From Allodiplogaster sudhausi (taxonomy: Eukaryota > Nematoda > Chromadorea > Rhabditida > Diplogasteridae), in NCBI GenBank assembly GCA_945643635.1, contig CALZFC010000354.1, positions 853,501-917,500 on the forward strand: a stretch of DNA of 64,000 bases, given 5' to 3'. The notes beneath the pieces were generated by a model. The model was not told the DNA's origin. It was given only the letters and a program-made list of their open reading frames with translations, and did no database searches. Of the stretch, positions 22,567 to 33,917 are shown piece after piece; the first letter of the stretch is position 1; the number at the start of each line of letters is the position of its first letter. Both the position numbers and the translations under genes were made by a program.

Positions 22567-24416
22567 AACAAAATCTGACTTGAATGCGGCTTCCATGTCG
22601 ATTTGACTAATCTGGATGTCGTCATCGAGTGAGAGAACGCAGTCCGTTTCGATGTTCTCAAAGGGCAGGAAGCGATTGGCGATTCGGTTGGAGGGCTGCA
22701 GAAGAAAGTCGACCGGGGCATGGATGGCAGGCCAGGCGGAGGAGAGAGGTAAGCGAGAAGCGTCATTCCAGACGATGAGCACCTATTTATGCATTTAATT
22801 ATATTTATGCATATTAATTATATATAATTATATTATAAATATTATTGAAAAAATAAAAAAAAACTATCCCAACCTTGTTGACAATGGGCGAATTATGGAG
22901 CTGCTCGAGAATGCGCTTAACTCCTCTGTCGTAGGCAAACGTTAGAATGACCACTAAATAATGTTTCATATAGTTTTTTTTACATAATTTCTCTCATTTA
23001 ACTTATCATGGTATTTATTTAAATTTGTTATATATAAGGGCCAACAAATTAATCCTTACCAGTCAATTGCTCCTTGTCAACAAGCGCGCTTTCATGTCCT
23101 GCTTCGCGCCTGAAACAAATAATTATCCACAATCTAAATAAATTGACTGCGCTCACCGTAGAAGACTAGATGTAGCGATATTATTATCATAGAGTGAAGG
23201 CAGCGCAAACGCTACTTCTCTGCCGTTATGCCATAGCGCATTGGTGTCCTAACAAAGAAGGAAATGTGTATTTTGAACAATAACGTGTAGTTTTATTTAT
23301 TATGAACAATATACCTATTTAATTATTAACAATATCGTCATTTAACAAGAGTAATTGTAGTACTAGTAATTGTAAATATATAAATACAGTATTTAAAAGA
23401 CTACCGTGAAAACCATCTGCTCTATGATGTTGCTGGTGGGACATGGAATTCATCGAAAGCATTTATCCGTTGCTTCCAGTGGTTTATAAGTGATTGTCGG
23501 GGTGAAAGAGCCATTTTCAAAAGCTGGCGTCGCTGGCGTCATCGGAAACGGTAGAAGAGGAAGAGAAAGACGAGCTGAGAGCGAGGCGATCACGGCTTTT
23601 GCGAAGCCTTTTAAATATGAAAAATTTATGCATATTGGAGCCGTAAAAAAATAAATAAATAAAATGTTCATAAAACAATAAGAAAAGAAAATTATTATAA
23701 TAGTTAATATTAAAATTTAAAATTTGTCAAAGATTAAAATCTTTGACAAATGTTTTTATGTAAAAAAAAAATTCTATGGTAATTACTCACAACTTGCGTC
23801 ATTAAGGTAGGCATTCAAGAAGATTCGACCGCGTCTCTTCATTTCTAGAAGCTTTTCATGACTTTCTGGCCCAGTCGACCGTAGAATTCGTGGCAGAAGG
23901 CGAAAGTGCTCCTTCGAAAAGCGAAAGGCCGCAAGGTTCCAGTCAAGCGTGTCTTAAATCTCTCTCTCTCTCTCTCGAAATATTCTTGTTTACTAGCCAT
24001 TTTCTTTATTTTTTGCTATATTATACTCAAGTAACCCCTGACGGCAATATAATTTATTCATAACATAATAGTTTTTTTCATTGGTTTTTTTCTTAGTTAA
24101 ATATTAGTTGTTAAAGCTAAAATAAAATAAAAATGAAAAAAAACCCTGGAACGGCAGCGGCGCATCCATTGACATGACGACAGGAATTGCGGACGCGCGT
24201 AGTGCGCAGAGAAGAAGCGGCTGAAGGCGTCGAGAGGGGCCGAGGACGGCGAACAAGGAAGAGCGAAAGGCAGCTTGAATTTATTTTTTTATTTTTTTTA
24301 TATTAATACATAATATAAATATTACTTTTACATTTTAACATAATAAAGTTCTTTAATTTCTCTTGATATAATTTATTTACTTATTGAACTTTCTTAATTT
24401 AATTGTACATACTGCA

Positions 24417-25028
24417 TGTTCATTCCTAGACGAATGAATGACAGTTGACCAAGCGCACTACCGTAGCCGTATTGTTGTTCCTAGCCTTTCCCGCCCAAAT
24501 TTGAATATCTGACTTGTTATGACACGTGTCTCTTTCTCTCCTCCCTCTCACTTCTCGCTACATTCATTGTTAGCTTTCTTCCCGCCACGTGCGGTGCTCT
24601 CATCAGCGACTCTGCTTTATTTATTTCATTTAATTAACTCGCCATTGATTTGAAGTTACTGTTCACCTTTCTGGTTTCAGGCCAGATGGCCAGCTGTGTC
24701 AATGCATATTAATGTAATTATTCAACTTGTTATTTCTACATTTCTAGGATAACCGTTAATATGCTTCCCTCCCTCTCTTTCTCTTTCTTTCTCTTTTCTC
24801 TTTTATCTTCTCTGTCTCTCCTTCCATTGATCTCTTCGTGACGACATTTTACTCGCTTTACATTGCCATCCCGCAACCTCTTGCTGGCCTTCAACCGTGC
24901 ACCTTTCAGGGAAAGCAAGCGAGTAACTCTTCCCCTTCGCGTCTTCTCTTCTCTCTTTCTTCCTTCCTCTCGGAGTTCATCTTCTTCTGGTTTCCTGGTT
25001 TAATTGATTTACTCGAATTATTTCGTCA
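24417..25028 (+). repeat. 5' LTR of the Pao element
   Basis: It begins TGTTCATTCCTAGACGAATG and ends TTATTTCGTCA. It matches 31590-32192 almost throughout, differing by small indels (for example a deletion in the 3' copy near the ATTTATTTATGATTTG stretch). High LTR identity implies a fairly recent insertion. Confidence 0.9.
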
Positions 25029-25262
25029 CCCGGACGCGAGACGGCAGGCGAGCGCGGCCCACTGAAGAGGAACGACAACACCGGCGGGCAGGAAGGCCGC
25101 GACGGGACCAGCGGCGAGAATGGCCGCGTCGGGGGCGGCGGCGAGCTGAGCCCGGCCGAGCGTGAGGGCGAGAGAATCCCAGTCACGGTCATCGGTCACG
25201 GCGAGAAGCTCGCGCACACTGACAGGTCTGTTGTCCCCCGCCCTCTGATCCGACGTGCCCCG

Positions 25263-27125
25263 GTGCCCACCCCTGCGGGGGTGAGGTCAAGGGGCGGGAC
25301 CACGGCGGAAGAGCCTGCGGGCTACTTTGATGACGATGATGATGAAATTGCAGAGGTGTTCATGGCAAGCACCAGCGACAACGACGAGAACAACCGGGAA
25401 GACCCTGAGAGGAATGGAAGGAAGGGAGAAGGGACCGTCTTCCGCGCCCCCGACGACGCGTTCGCCCCGACGCCAAGCTATTCCGAAGACGACTGGGCGG
25501 CGTACATACAAGACCGCGACGCCCAGTTCGAGGAACTCCATAAGCTGAGCGCCCTCGCACGAGAAGCGGCGGAAAACCTGACGGCGACTGCAAAGAGGTG
25601 TGTAGGGTGCATCAAAAGATGCACTCTTCCGGAGCTGAAAGATATGAAAGACGAGCTCGAACACCTCCTTCAGAAGAGCACGGAGCACACGGACGACTAC
25701 TCGATCGAGTATGAGAACTTCAGCGTCTTCGTGCTGGAGCGTGCTCACCGGGAGATGAAGGAAGACGCACGGAAGTCAATGGACGCTTATGAAGAGGACG
25801 GCGAAGGAGTGAACTCGCACCCAACGGTAAAAGGGGACAGTGAGTATAGCTGGGAGATTGCAAGTACGGTGCTTTCAGCCATCAACCAGAAGATCGAAGG
25901 CTTGGAAGAACGCAGCAGACGATCACACGCCCCCTCACCAGCACAGTCCCGAGGGGACACAACTCCCCGCCGTGCAGCGACTGGAGTCAGAGAAGACAGG
26001 TTGGCAGCGCGCCAACTCGTCAACACGAACGGCATACGGTATGACATGCCAGTGGAGGCAAATGTAACTCATTCAGGAAGAGGCGGAGTGGAACTGCAGG
26101 AGCAGAGCCGACTCTTGAGGAATGAGGCGAGCCACCAGATAGTCGACAACGACCCGGCCACCAGGATGAGTGGCAACGATGGGCACAGAGACTACGGTGG
26201 ACGGTGGAGGGATGAGTGGCAGGGCCCAGCAAGGGACCGGTGCGAAGACCGGAGGCCGCAGCTGCCGAGACTCACCCTACGGACGTTCAATGGTGACCTG
26301 GAGGACTACCAATCCTTCATTGAAGACTTCAGACAGACCATCGACGACCGCGAGGAACTCACAAGGTATGAAAAGATGCAATACCTACGCCAGTCTCTTA
26401 AATTGAAAGCCTTCGATTTGATTGAAGGTCTCTCTCTGAATGGAAGCGAATACGAATTCGCCATGGAATTGCTGCACAAGCGTTTCGGCGTCAACAACCT
26501 CACGCTTCCGAAGATCTACGCAGAGCTGGAAGCCATCCCAGCCGGATCACGCACACTCGAGGAGCAGAACACCGCTCTTAATCGTATCCAGACCATAGTT
26601 AAGAAGATGGGCAAGGTGTCCCAGCACGTCCAGTCAGATGTCTTCTTGCAAATGAAAATTCAAGAGAAATTTTCTAGGCAAACGCAAGAAGAACTGATTA
26701 AGTGCCAGCACAATCGAGAGGACTGGCGGGGCGATAAGCGCCCACTGCGGACGGACGAGCTGATCGAGAAGATCATGGACACGATTAAGTTCGAGGAGTA
26801 CTCGAACACGATGAAGGCTTCATTGAGAGGAACGAAGCAGGAGGTACCGTACCAACAAGGGAATAAGTACCACCAACAGTCATACAGAAGGAATGACAAC
26901 CGGAACGGCGGAGACAGGAACAACTCCTTCCAGTCCGGTCTGCAGAAGCCCCAGAACACGAGAAGCAGCCGCCAGCCAAAGCGAGCTCAGACTCGTGTGC
27001 CTTCTGCAGTTCGAACCACCCGTCAGGACAGTGCAACAAGCACAAGTCGGCTGAGGAAAGGTATGAAAGGGCCAAGACAACGGGCCTCTGCTTCAGATGC
27101 CTGCAGCCCGGTCACAGCGCATTGA
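25263..27125 (+). pseudogene. Pao Gag, first frame
   Basis: An open frame with an ATG at 25362 (MASTSDND); the frame is open further upstream. It holds an acidic N-terminal part, a central region typical of Pao Gag (LPRLTLRTFNGDLEDYQSF, the DUF1759-type motif with FNG, near 26265) and a basic C-terminal end. The CCHC-like cysteine region does not continue in this frame: it resumes in another frame at about 26990, so the frame is lost between about 26940 and 27000. Pao elements normally encode Gag and Pol as one protein, so I read this as mutation. Confidence 0.75.
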
Positions 27126-27922
27126 AGTGTCGCCGCAGCTGCAGCCAGTGCAAAGGACACCATCACTCGGCGCTCTGCAGAGGAAAGAAGAAGGATGGAT
27201 CGCAAGGAACGAGGCCGGTAGCGGTAGCCCAGCCAAAGCAGAGCGAGGAGTGTGAGGCAGACGGATCGGAATCAACGGATGAGACTCCAGGAGCAACGTG
27301 TACCGTCGTCTCCTCCTCCATCCCACTGTACGTAACTTCTGAGAATAGAAGCAAGGGAAATAAGCTGCTGACAGCAGTGGTTCCTATTAGAGTGAACGAC
27401 TCCGAGACTACGATCCGTGTTATGCTGGACACCGGTGCATGGATCTCCCTCGTGTCCGAATCGTTTGTGAAGAGGCACAAGCTGAAGAAAGTTGCTACCA
27501 AGGAACTGGCGTTAGAAGGAGTCGGCGGAAAGAGCAGCAACGCCGTCTACAACATTGTCAAGCTGAAGCTGCGGAAGATAGATGGAAGCTTCATGACGGT
27601 GAGGGCCCATGTTTACCCGAAAGGATTGCCAGCAGTGGCCAGCTCGAGATTAGGACCTGCTGATCTCAAATTTATTAAGAGTCGCCGCCTTCAGCTCGCT
27701 GAGCAGCCGACTCAGAAGGGAGAGCAAACCATGCCTCCGGAAGCACTCCTCTCTGCGAGCGTGTCTCTCAACGTGCTCGACTTCCGGCTGCCAAGCGGAT
27801 TGCGCCTACTGTACAGCAAGTTTGGGCGGATCGTGGCAGGTGAGTCATCATGTCAGTCGGTAGAAGGGGGTACAGCATGCACGTCGTCTCGTCCACCATG
27901 GACGAATTGCACCAGCAAGTAG
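26985..27922 (+). pseudogene. Pao Gag zinc knuckles and aspartic protease
   Basis: From about 26990 this frame carries CAFCSSNHPSGQC, LCFRCLQPGHSALKC and CSQCKGHHHSALC, the clustered cysteine-histidine motifs of Pao Gag. The protease follows with MLDTGAWISLVSESF (active-site DTGA) near 27423. The frame is lost near 27850; sequence resembling the protease-RT linker then continues in another frame to about 28066. Confidence 0.75.
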
Positions 27923-27958
27923 CAGACTACTTTGAGGTAGACTCGGCTGCGTGCAAAG

Positions 27959-29221
27959 ATGACTCCAGGCCGGAGAAGTTGCAGCGAGCGCTGGTTGATG
28001 ACGAGGTGGACAAGTTCTACCGAGAGAACGCGTGCATCACGAGTATACGCGCGCTACTACCTCGCTGAGGATAAGAAGCACGAAGTAAGTGAGAATTATA
28101 ATCTCGCATGGGTAAGACTGAAAGCGACGACTAAAAGGCTCAAGAAGGACGGCATGCTTAAACACTACGATAGTGTGATCAAAGCACATCTCTTGAGCGG
28201 CCAGATCGAGCCAGTCGAGCCAGGCGGATGTGACGTATCGATGCGACTTTACCTCCCGCATCATGGAGTGCTAAGGCCGGACAAGCCGTCCAAGCCCATC
28301 CGAATTGTCTTCGACGCCAGTGCTTGCGAGTCCGGAGGAAAGTCGCTGAATTCCGCGATGCCCCCGGGAAGGTCACAAGTCGAGAAGATCCCTTCACTTC
28401 TCGTCCGAATTCGGTCGGCGAAGACGTTCATTATGGCCGACATCGAGTCGGAATTTCTGCAAGTAAGGCTGCACACGGATAGATTCCTTTGGCTTAAGGA
28501 TCCTTCTAAACCAGTGTCAATGGACAATCTTCAGGTCTTCCGGTTCACATCTGCGCCCTTCGGAGCAACACAGTCACCCTTCCTGCTGACGGCAACCATT
28601 CGAAGTCTGGTAGAGATGGAGCTGACAAAGGAAGGACTGACGGATCTTCAGAAGCACGTCCTGGAGCAGCTGAAGATCAACACGTATGTTGATAATATCT
28701 TCATTGAAGCGACTGGTTGGAATAAGATTGACATCTACCAGTATGTCAAGAAGTTGTTTCTTTCCATTGGAATGAATGTTCGAGAATTTTGCTCAGATAA
28801 CATTGCATTCCAGGTAAGCCTCCCTGAAGAAGACAGAGGCGAGTTCGGCGTGCAGAAGATGCTTGGTCAGCAGTGGAGCCAAGAAGACGACTCCATCCTC
28901 TTATCCGGCTACCTGAAGAAGCAGCAGGCACTGCAAGTAACGAAGAGAGGCGCACTCAGCGAGTTAACATCTCATTATGACCCTTGCGGATTTCTCTGCC
29001 CCTTGATGCTGCCAATGAAGATCTTCATTCAGAAAACATGGGCGGAGAATCTGAAGTGGGACGAGAAGGTCGGTGAGCAACTCGCGAACGACTTCTTGAA
29101 ACTGGCGGCGAGCATCCGGAGCTTCGAGTGATCAGTACCCAGGCCTTTGAGCATGTCACAAATGGTGTATTTGGTGGCATTTGCAGACGCATCGAAGAAA
29201 GCTCAGGCGGCCTGCGTGTAC
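27959..29221 (+). pseudogene. Pao reverse transcriptase and start of RNase H
   Basis: From about 28066 the frame shows RT signatures: PIRIVFDASA, SLNSAMPPG, IMADIESEFLQV and FRFTSAPFGATQSPF. The catalytic box is TYVDN where active enzymes have YVDD. A stop follows at 29129-29131; in-frame sequence after it includes VAFADASKKAQAACVY, the beginning of RNase H, and ends abruptly at the nested LTR at 29222. Confidence 0.8.
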
Positions 29222-29526
29222 TGTAATACCAGGAATTGGTATCTAGTCGGATTTCAACAAGGATGACCTCGAGCTTCAGACAGAAAACCTTCAATATACC
29301 ACCCAAGGCCTTTGCTCAACTTCGTTCCCTGCCTGCAACGCGAGAAACAACGGGCAGAAAAGAACAAAGTTTATTTAAAAGCAAAGGCTTAAAAAGAAGA
29401 ATGTAAGGCCAAAGAGATAGAAGAAGATGAACGAACAAAACAAACAAACAATACTCAAATCGGCACCTTAACTTGTCCTTGAACTGGCTGGCTCTTCTAC
29501 GACACTACGCTCCTTGCTGAGCCGCT

Positions 29527-30004
29527 TCACACCCGCTCTTCCACGAGCTTTTCCGACCTCTTCTTGTCCTCTCTCAGCAGCTCGATCTGCTGTTGCGCCA
29601 GTGTCAGAGCTTCTTCTGTCCTCTCTAGGTCACGTGTGAGCCGCTCGTTGTTCTGCTTCATTCTGCTCGTGCGCTCGTTGCCCTGCAATTCATCATTCGC
29701 ATTGATATCACGGATGTACAATTCGGGTAGCTCTCTCAATGCCACACAGAATTCGTTCGTTGTCAATTTTGGTCATGAATTCAATTGCATCGTTCAAAAT
29801 GGTTTCTTTTCTCGTTCCGTTAGTTTGTGTTTTCTCTTTCAACCTTACGATACTTTCATTCTCATCTCGTACCTTTGGTTGTTCCGCTGTGGACAGCGCG
29901 GTCATACTCTTCGCCAGCTGCTCCGTACTTCCAGCAACCGCTGCTGCCACCATCTTACTTGCCAGGACCGCTGGCTCAATCGTCTGCTGCTCGTTCTCGT
30001 CCAT
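29527..30004 (-). pseudogene. Gag-like residual frame of the nested element
   Basis: Two overlapping minus frames (30004-29708, starting MDENEQQTIEP, and 29766-29527) look like one protein broken by a one-base shift near 29750. The C-terminal part is a strong coiled coil (RLTRDLERTEEALTLAQQQI). It has no cysteine motifs or enzyme domain. A gag remnant is the best guess, from its place next to the primer site. Confidence 0.45.
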
Positions 30005-30171
30005 TCTGAATTGACAATATTATTCTCAGTACATTCACGGCACAGTAAATACTTCTTCAATTAATAGCACTCCTTCTATGCTACTCAACACTCGTGCCCG
30101 TTCTTGTCAATCAATAGATGCCTTGCCAAAAGTCACGTGCTTTACTCCCGAATCGATTAAGTTTAGCTCGC

Positions 30172-30430
30172 AATTGAAAATCGGGCAGCACTTCCCCTAT
30201 GCTGTGCACAAATTCAATGCCAACACTCCTTTTATGTTGGTCACTTTACGATTCAATGGCAAATAAAAAATCGGGCAGCACTTCCCCTATGCAAATCACA
30301 ATCTCAGTGCCAGCACAATTTTTATGCTGGTCACAGCCACGAATTTAAAATTCGGGCAGCACTTCTCCCGTGCTCTTCACTTCTTCCGAACTCCTTGGCC
30401 TTCCTTGGGTGGTTTTTCTCGTGGTAGCAC
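30172..30430. repeat. Tandem repeats in the nested element's leader
   Basis: A unit of roughly 90 bp starting near AAAATCGGGCAGCACTTCCC is present about three times with diverged spacing, between the primer binding site and the gag-like frame. Confidence 0.7.
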
Positions 30431-31106
30431 AGTTTTTATGCTTCACTCACGGCGACTCAACAGTTATGAATCGCTATTGCTCGAGGTCCTTATCAGTTCG
30501 CAAGTTCGGCCCCCATGTAATACCAGGAATTGGTATCTAGTCGGATTTCAACAAGGATGACCTCGAGCTTCAGACATAAAACCTTCAATATACCACCCAA
30601 GGCCTTTGCTCAACTTCGTTCAACCCTGCCTGCAACGCGAGAAACAACGGGCAGAAAAGAACAAAGTTTATTTAAAAGCAAAGGCTTAAAAAGAAGAATG
30701 TAAGGCCAAAGAGATAGAAGAAGATGAACGAACAAAACAAACAAACAATACTCAAATCGGCACCTTAACTTGTCCTTGAACTGGCGGGTCTTCTACGACA
30801 CTACGCTCCTTGCTGAGCCGCTTCACACCCGCTCTTCCACGAGCTACCCGCCGCTACACGCCTCCGACCCGGGAACTACTAACTCCTAACCACTAATCCA
30901 GCCAGAAAAAAAGAATGATAAAAAAATGACACCATAAAGCAATCACACACTAAAAGTCACAAACCGAAATAATTACTACGCAAGGAAGAAAATAAATGCA
31001 CCTTATAAAAGCTAACTGGTACACTAAAAGACAATAAAACATTGATAAAACTGTAGAAGAAAAGGGGCCTCCTTGACAGTACTGGTGCACAGAAGAATCG
31101 AGCAGC

Positions 31107-31472
31107 TTGATCCTGGCGAGGTCAAGTGTCGCTCCGAGGAAGGCAAAGGATGCCCCGACCATCCCAAAAGCAGAGGTGAATGCGATGACGACGAGAAACG
31201 CGGAGAATGATGGTGAAGAGCCGGGAGAGAAGAAGAAGAACAAGGGATCGTGCCCTTTCTGCACCGGACACCACACTCCTGCCTGCTGCACTCTCTCCAT
31301 TGACGACAGAAACCACTACGCGACCATCCTGGAGCTGTGCTACAAGTGTCTGAAGATTCGGAACGTGTATGGCCGCCCTCACGCGTGCTCGGCCTCGGAC
31401 AAGAACTGCGCCATCTGCCGCCGCAACATCAAGCACCACCCGGCGCTCTGTCACGCGAGAGGAGCCCAGTAA
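31107..31472 (+). pseudogene. Zinc-knuckle fragment from a different Pao-type Gag
   Basis: The frame contains CPFCTGHHTPACC, LCYKCLKIR, CAICRRNIKHHPALC: the same order of cysteine clusters as Pao Gag but distinct in sequence from the copy at 26990-27180. It stops 100 bp before the 3' LTR. It therefore comes from another element captured here, not from the Pao element's own gag. 30846-31100 shows nothing recognisable. Confidence 0.7.
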
Positions 31473-31589
31473 GCAACCCTTCCCCCCTTTCCCAACTTTC
31501 TAAATTTTCTATTTGTGTGTTTCCTTTTGTTTTTTGTTTTTTTTTTCTTCCGACATTGTCCCCCCCCCCTTATTTCTCGCCCCCGGCAG

Positions 31590-32192
31590 TGTTCATTCCT
31601 AGACGAATGAATGACAGTTGACCAAGCGCACTACCGTAGCCATATTGTTGTTCCTAGCCTTTCCCGCCCAAATTTGAATATCTGACTTCTTATGACACGT
31701 GTCTCTTTCTCTCCTCCCTCTCACTTCTCGCTACATTCATTGTTAGCTTTCTTCCCGCCACGTGCGGTGCTCTCATCAGCGACTCTGCTTTATTTATTTC
31801 ATTTATTTATGATTTGAAGTTACTGTTCACCTTTCTGGTTTTAGGCCAGATGGCCAGCTGTGTCAATGCATATTAATGTAATTATTCAACTTGTTATTTC
31901 TACATTTCTAGGATAACCGTTAATATGCTTCCCTCTCCCTCTTTCTCTTTCTTTCTCTTTTCTCTTTTATCTTCTCTGTCTCTCCTTCCATTGATCTCTT
32001 CGTGACGACATTTTACTCGCTTTACATTGCCATCCCGCAACCTCTTGCTGGCCTTCAACCGTGCACCTTTCAGGGAAAGCAAGCGAGTAACTCTTCCCCT
32101 TCGCGTCTTCTCTTCTCTCTTTCTTCCTTCCTCTCGGAGTTCATCTTCTTCTGGTTTCCTCATTTAATTGATTTACTCTAATTATTTCGTCA
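31590..32192 (+). repeat. 3' LTR of the Pao element
   Basis: Begins TGTTCATTCCTAGACG and ends TTATTTCGTCA, as the 5' LTR. The preceding run of C residues is not a normal polypurine tract, another sign of rearrangement before the LTR. Confidence 0.9.
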
Positions 32193-32289
32193 TCGTCATT
32201 GTTGTTCCTTGAGAAGTGGCTAACGCCAAATAAACTTGTATATTAACGAGTTGTGGTCTTAGCAAAGCTTTATTAAGGACACAAGGTCA

Positions 32290-32606
32290 TTGTCTCTTGG
32301 TGTTCCCCCTCTGATTGTAGAAATGGACACAAGAACAAACACTGCATGTGTCATTGAGCGATCTTGAGTCCAGCTCGATTACGTTTGTATCAACGGCGCT
32401 GGAAATGGCAGACATGGACTTGACCCAGATATCTCCTTCCTCTTCGACCTCTTCTGCCTCCTCTTTCACGATTGCAAAGGTAACCTTGGAAGTATTACAA
32501 AAATTAATAACAGCAAAACAAAAAAAGGAAACTTTAAAAAATGCTATTTTACCCCTTCACTTCTTTCTTTCTCGATCTCTTTCGTACTCTCCCTCTTTTA
32601 TTCGCC

Positions 32607-32637
<31 letters not shown>

Positions 32638-33477
32638 GACTCTTATACCAGTCTCTCCAACGGAGTCAGCAGCTTCGTATCTCTATAGAGCATCGATCTC
32701 TCCATAGAAATAACATGACATCCGCGGCGAAATCCTTTGAAGGCCGGAAAGTCCTGTATCGATAAGGCGACTAGCCAGAGAACGTAATTTATAAAAGACA
32801 AATTTGTTTCCTTTTTTTAAAAGAAATATTTACAGTAAATAATAAAGTTAAATAAAAAATTGCCTCGCGTCATAGAATGGTCTAATAACGAATTCCTCAT
32901 CGAGAGCAGTAATTTCTTCGTAGGCGTTGTCAACGATGATGAGAAGCCTTCGAGAACACTTGCTTTCACGAGACAAGTTTAGCGATTCGGAACCTTAATT
33001 TAAAGTAATATTGTGCAAAAGACAACTTTGTTTTATTTACGTAATACAATGTATATTATAGTAGGACAATTCGGATTGCACGCACTATTGACGAAAAAGA
33101 CGGCAATTGTGCAGTCGCAGATACTAGTCGGCTCGTTTTGGCTCGCGTACGGAACAGCATTGAAAGCGGCAGCGAGAGGGTGCGGAGAGGGCGAGATGCA
33201 GAGAGTGAAAGGAGAAAGTGGCTTATTCTGTTTCCTATATGAATTCAAGCAGATTCCATACTTTTTTTCTGATTTTTTTTTCTTTCTTATTGTATAAATA
33301 CATGATGTTTAAAAAAAAATTTAAAAAAAAATTAAACATAAATTCCACTGTGCAAACCTGAGATTATCAATATCGGTCCTCTGCTCCCTTTGAGTAGCTT
33401 TATGAACGGTGATCCAAGGGTGATTTAAAGTGAAGCAAATTCCGGCAGCCGTAATGCAAGTGATGAAAAGCTGAAAT
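32290..33477 (-). CDS. Unidentified minus-strand multi-exon gene (copy X)
   Basis: Candidate exons on the minus strand are 33474-33362 (a hydrophobic start, then TLNHPWITVHKATQREQR), about 33200-33070 (AVPYASQNEPTSICDCTIA), about 32985-32875 (RRLLIIVDNAYEEITALDEE), about 32765-32660 (SIQDFPAFKGFRRGCHV) and 32480-32290 (acidic, then SMSAISSAVDTNV). The second is conserved with 41030-40900, with most changes at third codon positions of this frame, which supports coding. It looks like a membrane or secreted protein with several cysteines. I do not recognise it. Whether all exons belong to one gene is inference. Confidence 0.4.
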
Positions 33478-33780
33478 GAGACGGATCAGACGACGATCGA
33501 TTTGTGTCAGAGTGAATTCAAGAATCGTTTTTTTTTGGGCAAACGCACTAGCCAGTGTTGATCGACAGTCTCCATCATTCGGTCAAAGGTTTCGATCGAT
33601 TCTTTTGCTCGTCGCTCAGGTTGGCATCATTAAAAGAACAAACAATATTTGCCGCTTTAAAGATAGTCAAGTTGCAAATGGCAAAATTTTGACAAGAAAT
33701 CGGACTGAAGAGAGAAACGGATGGCTGGGTGTGTCGTGTAGAAAGGTAACAAGAGAGAATGAATATTAAAAAGACATGAA

Positions 33781-33854
33781 AGGAGAGAGAGAGAGAGAGA
33801 AAAAGAGTGAACGTTAGCGAGAGAGAGAGAGAGAGAAAAAGAAAGAACGGGAGC

Positions 33855-33886
<32 letters not shown>

Positions 33887-33917
33887 GAGAGAGAACGGGA
33901 GCGAGAGAAAAGAAAGA
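33781..33917. repeat. (GA)n tract
   Basis: Long GA repeat with GAACGGGAGC interruptions. A matching GA tract lies at 41338-41411 in the paralogous block. The minus-strand Ser/Leu open frames across it are artefacts. Confidence 0.85.

Larger units (their letters stand above)
21204..24273 (-). pseudogene. Exostosin-like glycosyltransferase (EXTL3/RIB-2 type), 5' part not seen, in-frame stop
   Basis: A heparan sulfate chain-initiating or polymerising Golgi enzyme by family. Exons (minus): 24273-24145, 23952-23791, 23607-23405, 23248-23157, 23109-23060, 22953-22874, 22782-22580, 22390-22261, about 22115-22077, 22016-21895, 21312-21204; nearly all phases agree. The GT47 end shows ALRASAIPVVMSMDAPLPF and TLDWNLAAFRFS. 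The GT64 domain shows LTVVILTFAYDR, LIVWND, RFLPF, SLDDDI (the metal-binding acidic triad), VWRENRARLVGFPSRGH, SLILTGYALFH and NCEDIAMNFLIA. It ends HYRKRSECIRR and HYGYNPLL, then TAA. EXTL3 kinship rests on the sequence just before GT64. Oddities: exon 23607-23405 has an in-frame TGA at 23452-23450 in otherwise continuous sequence; the acceptor of the exon near 22115 is not visible beside a GA tract; the GT47 start and signal anchor are missing, and a Pao LTR begins 144 bp upstream of the first exon. It could be a fresh pseudogene or carry a sequencing error. Confidence 0.75.
29222..30845 (-). mobile_element. Short LTR retrotransposon (TRIM-like) nested in the Pao element
   Basis: Direct repeats 29222-29549 and 30516-30845 (about 330 bp) bound 966 bp. 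Read on the minus strand, the sequence next to the right LTR is TGGGGGCCGAACTTGCG, a plausible primer binding site, so the element points to minus. It has a purine-rich run before the left LTR. There is no pol. The flanks do not match (gtgtac left, acccgc right), so one side was probably deleted with the missing Pao 3' half. Confidence 0.75.
24417..32192 (+). mobile_element. BEL/Pao LTR retrotransposon, composite and inactive
   Basis: Two LTRs of 612 and 603 bp flank Gag, protease and reverse transcriptase sequence in the plus direction. The coding region breaks into several frames, stops within the RNase H start, and is followed by another LTR element and then a piece of a different Pao Gag. 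Integrase is absent. The flanks (ctgca left, tcgtc right) show no target duplication, so the outer ends did not come from one simple insertion or were rearranged. Confidence 0.85.

Noticed and set aside
22062..22782. Minus-strand open frames of more than 200 residues rich in Ser and Leu
   Set aside because: They run through (GA)n repeats, which are open in several frames. The real exostosin exons cover only the ends.
25287..25748. Minus-strand open frames across the Pao gag
   Set aside because: High GC content leaves antisense frames open; the plus frame has the Gag motifs.
32290..32480. 5' exons of the exostosin gene beyond the Pao element
   Set aside because: I considered the acidic minus-strand exon here as the missing N-terminal part, but it shows no GT47 features and fits better with gene X.
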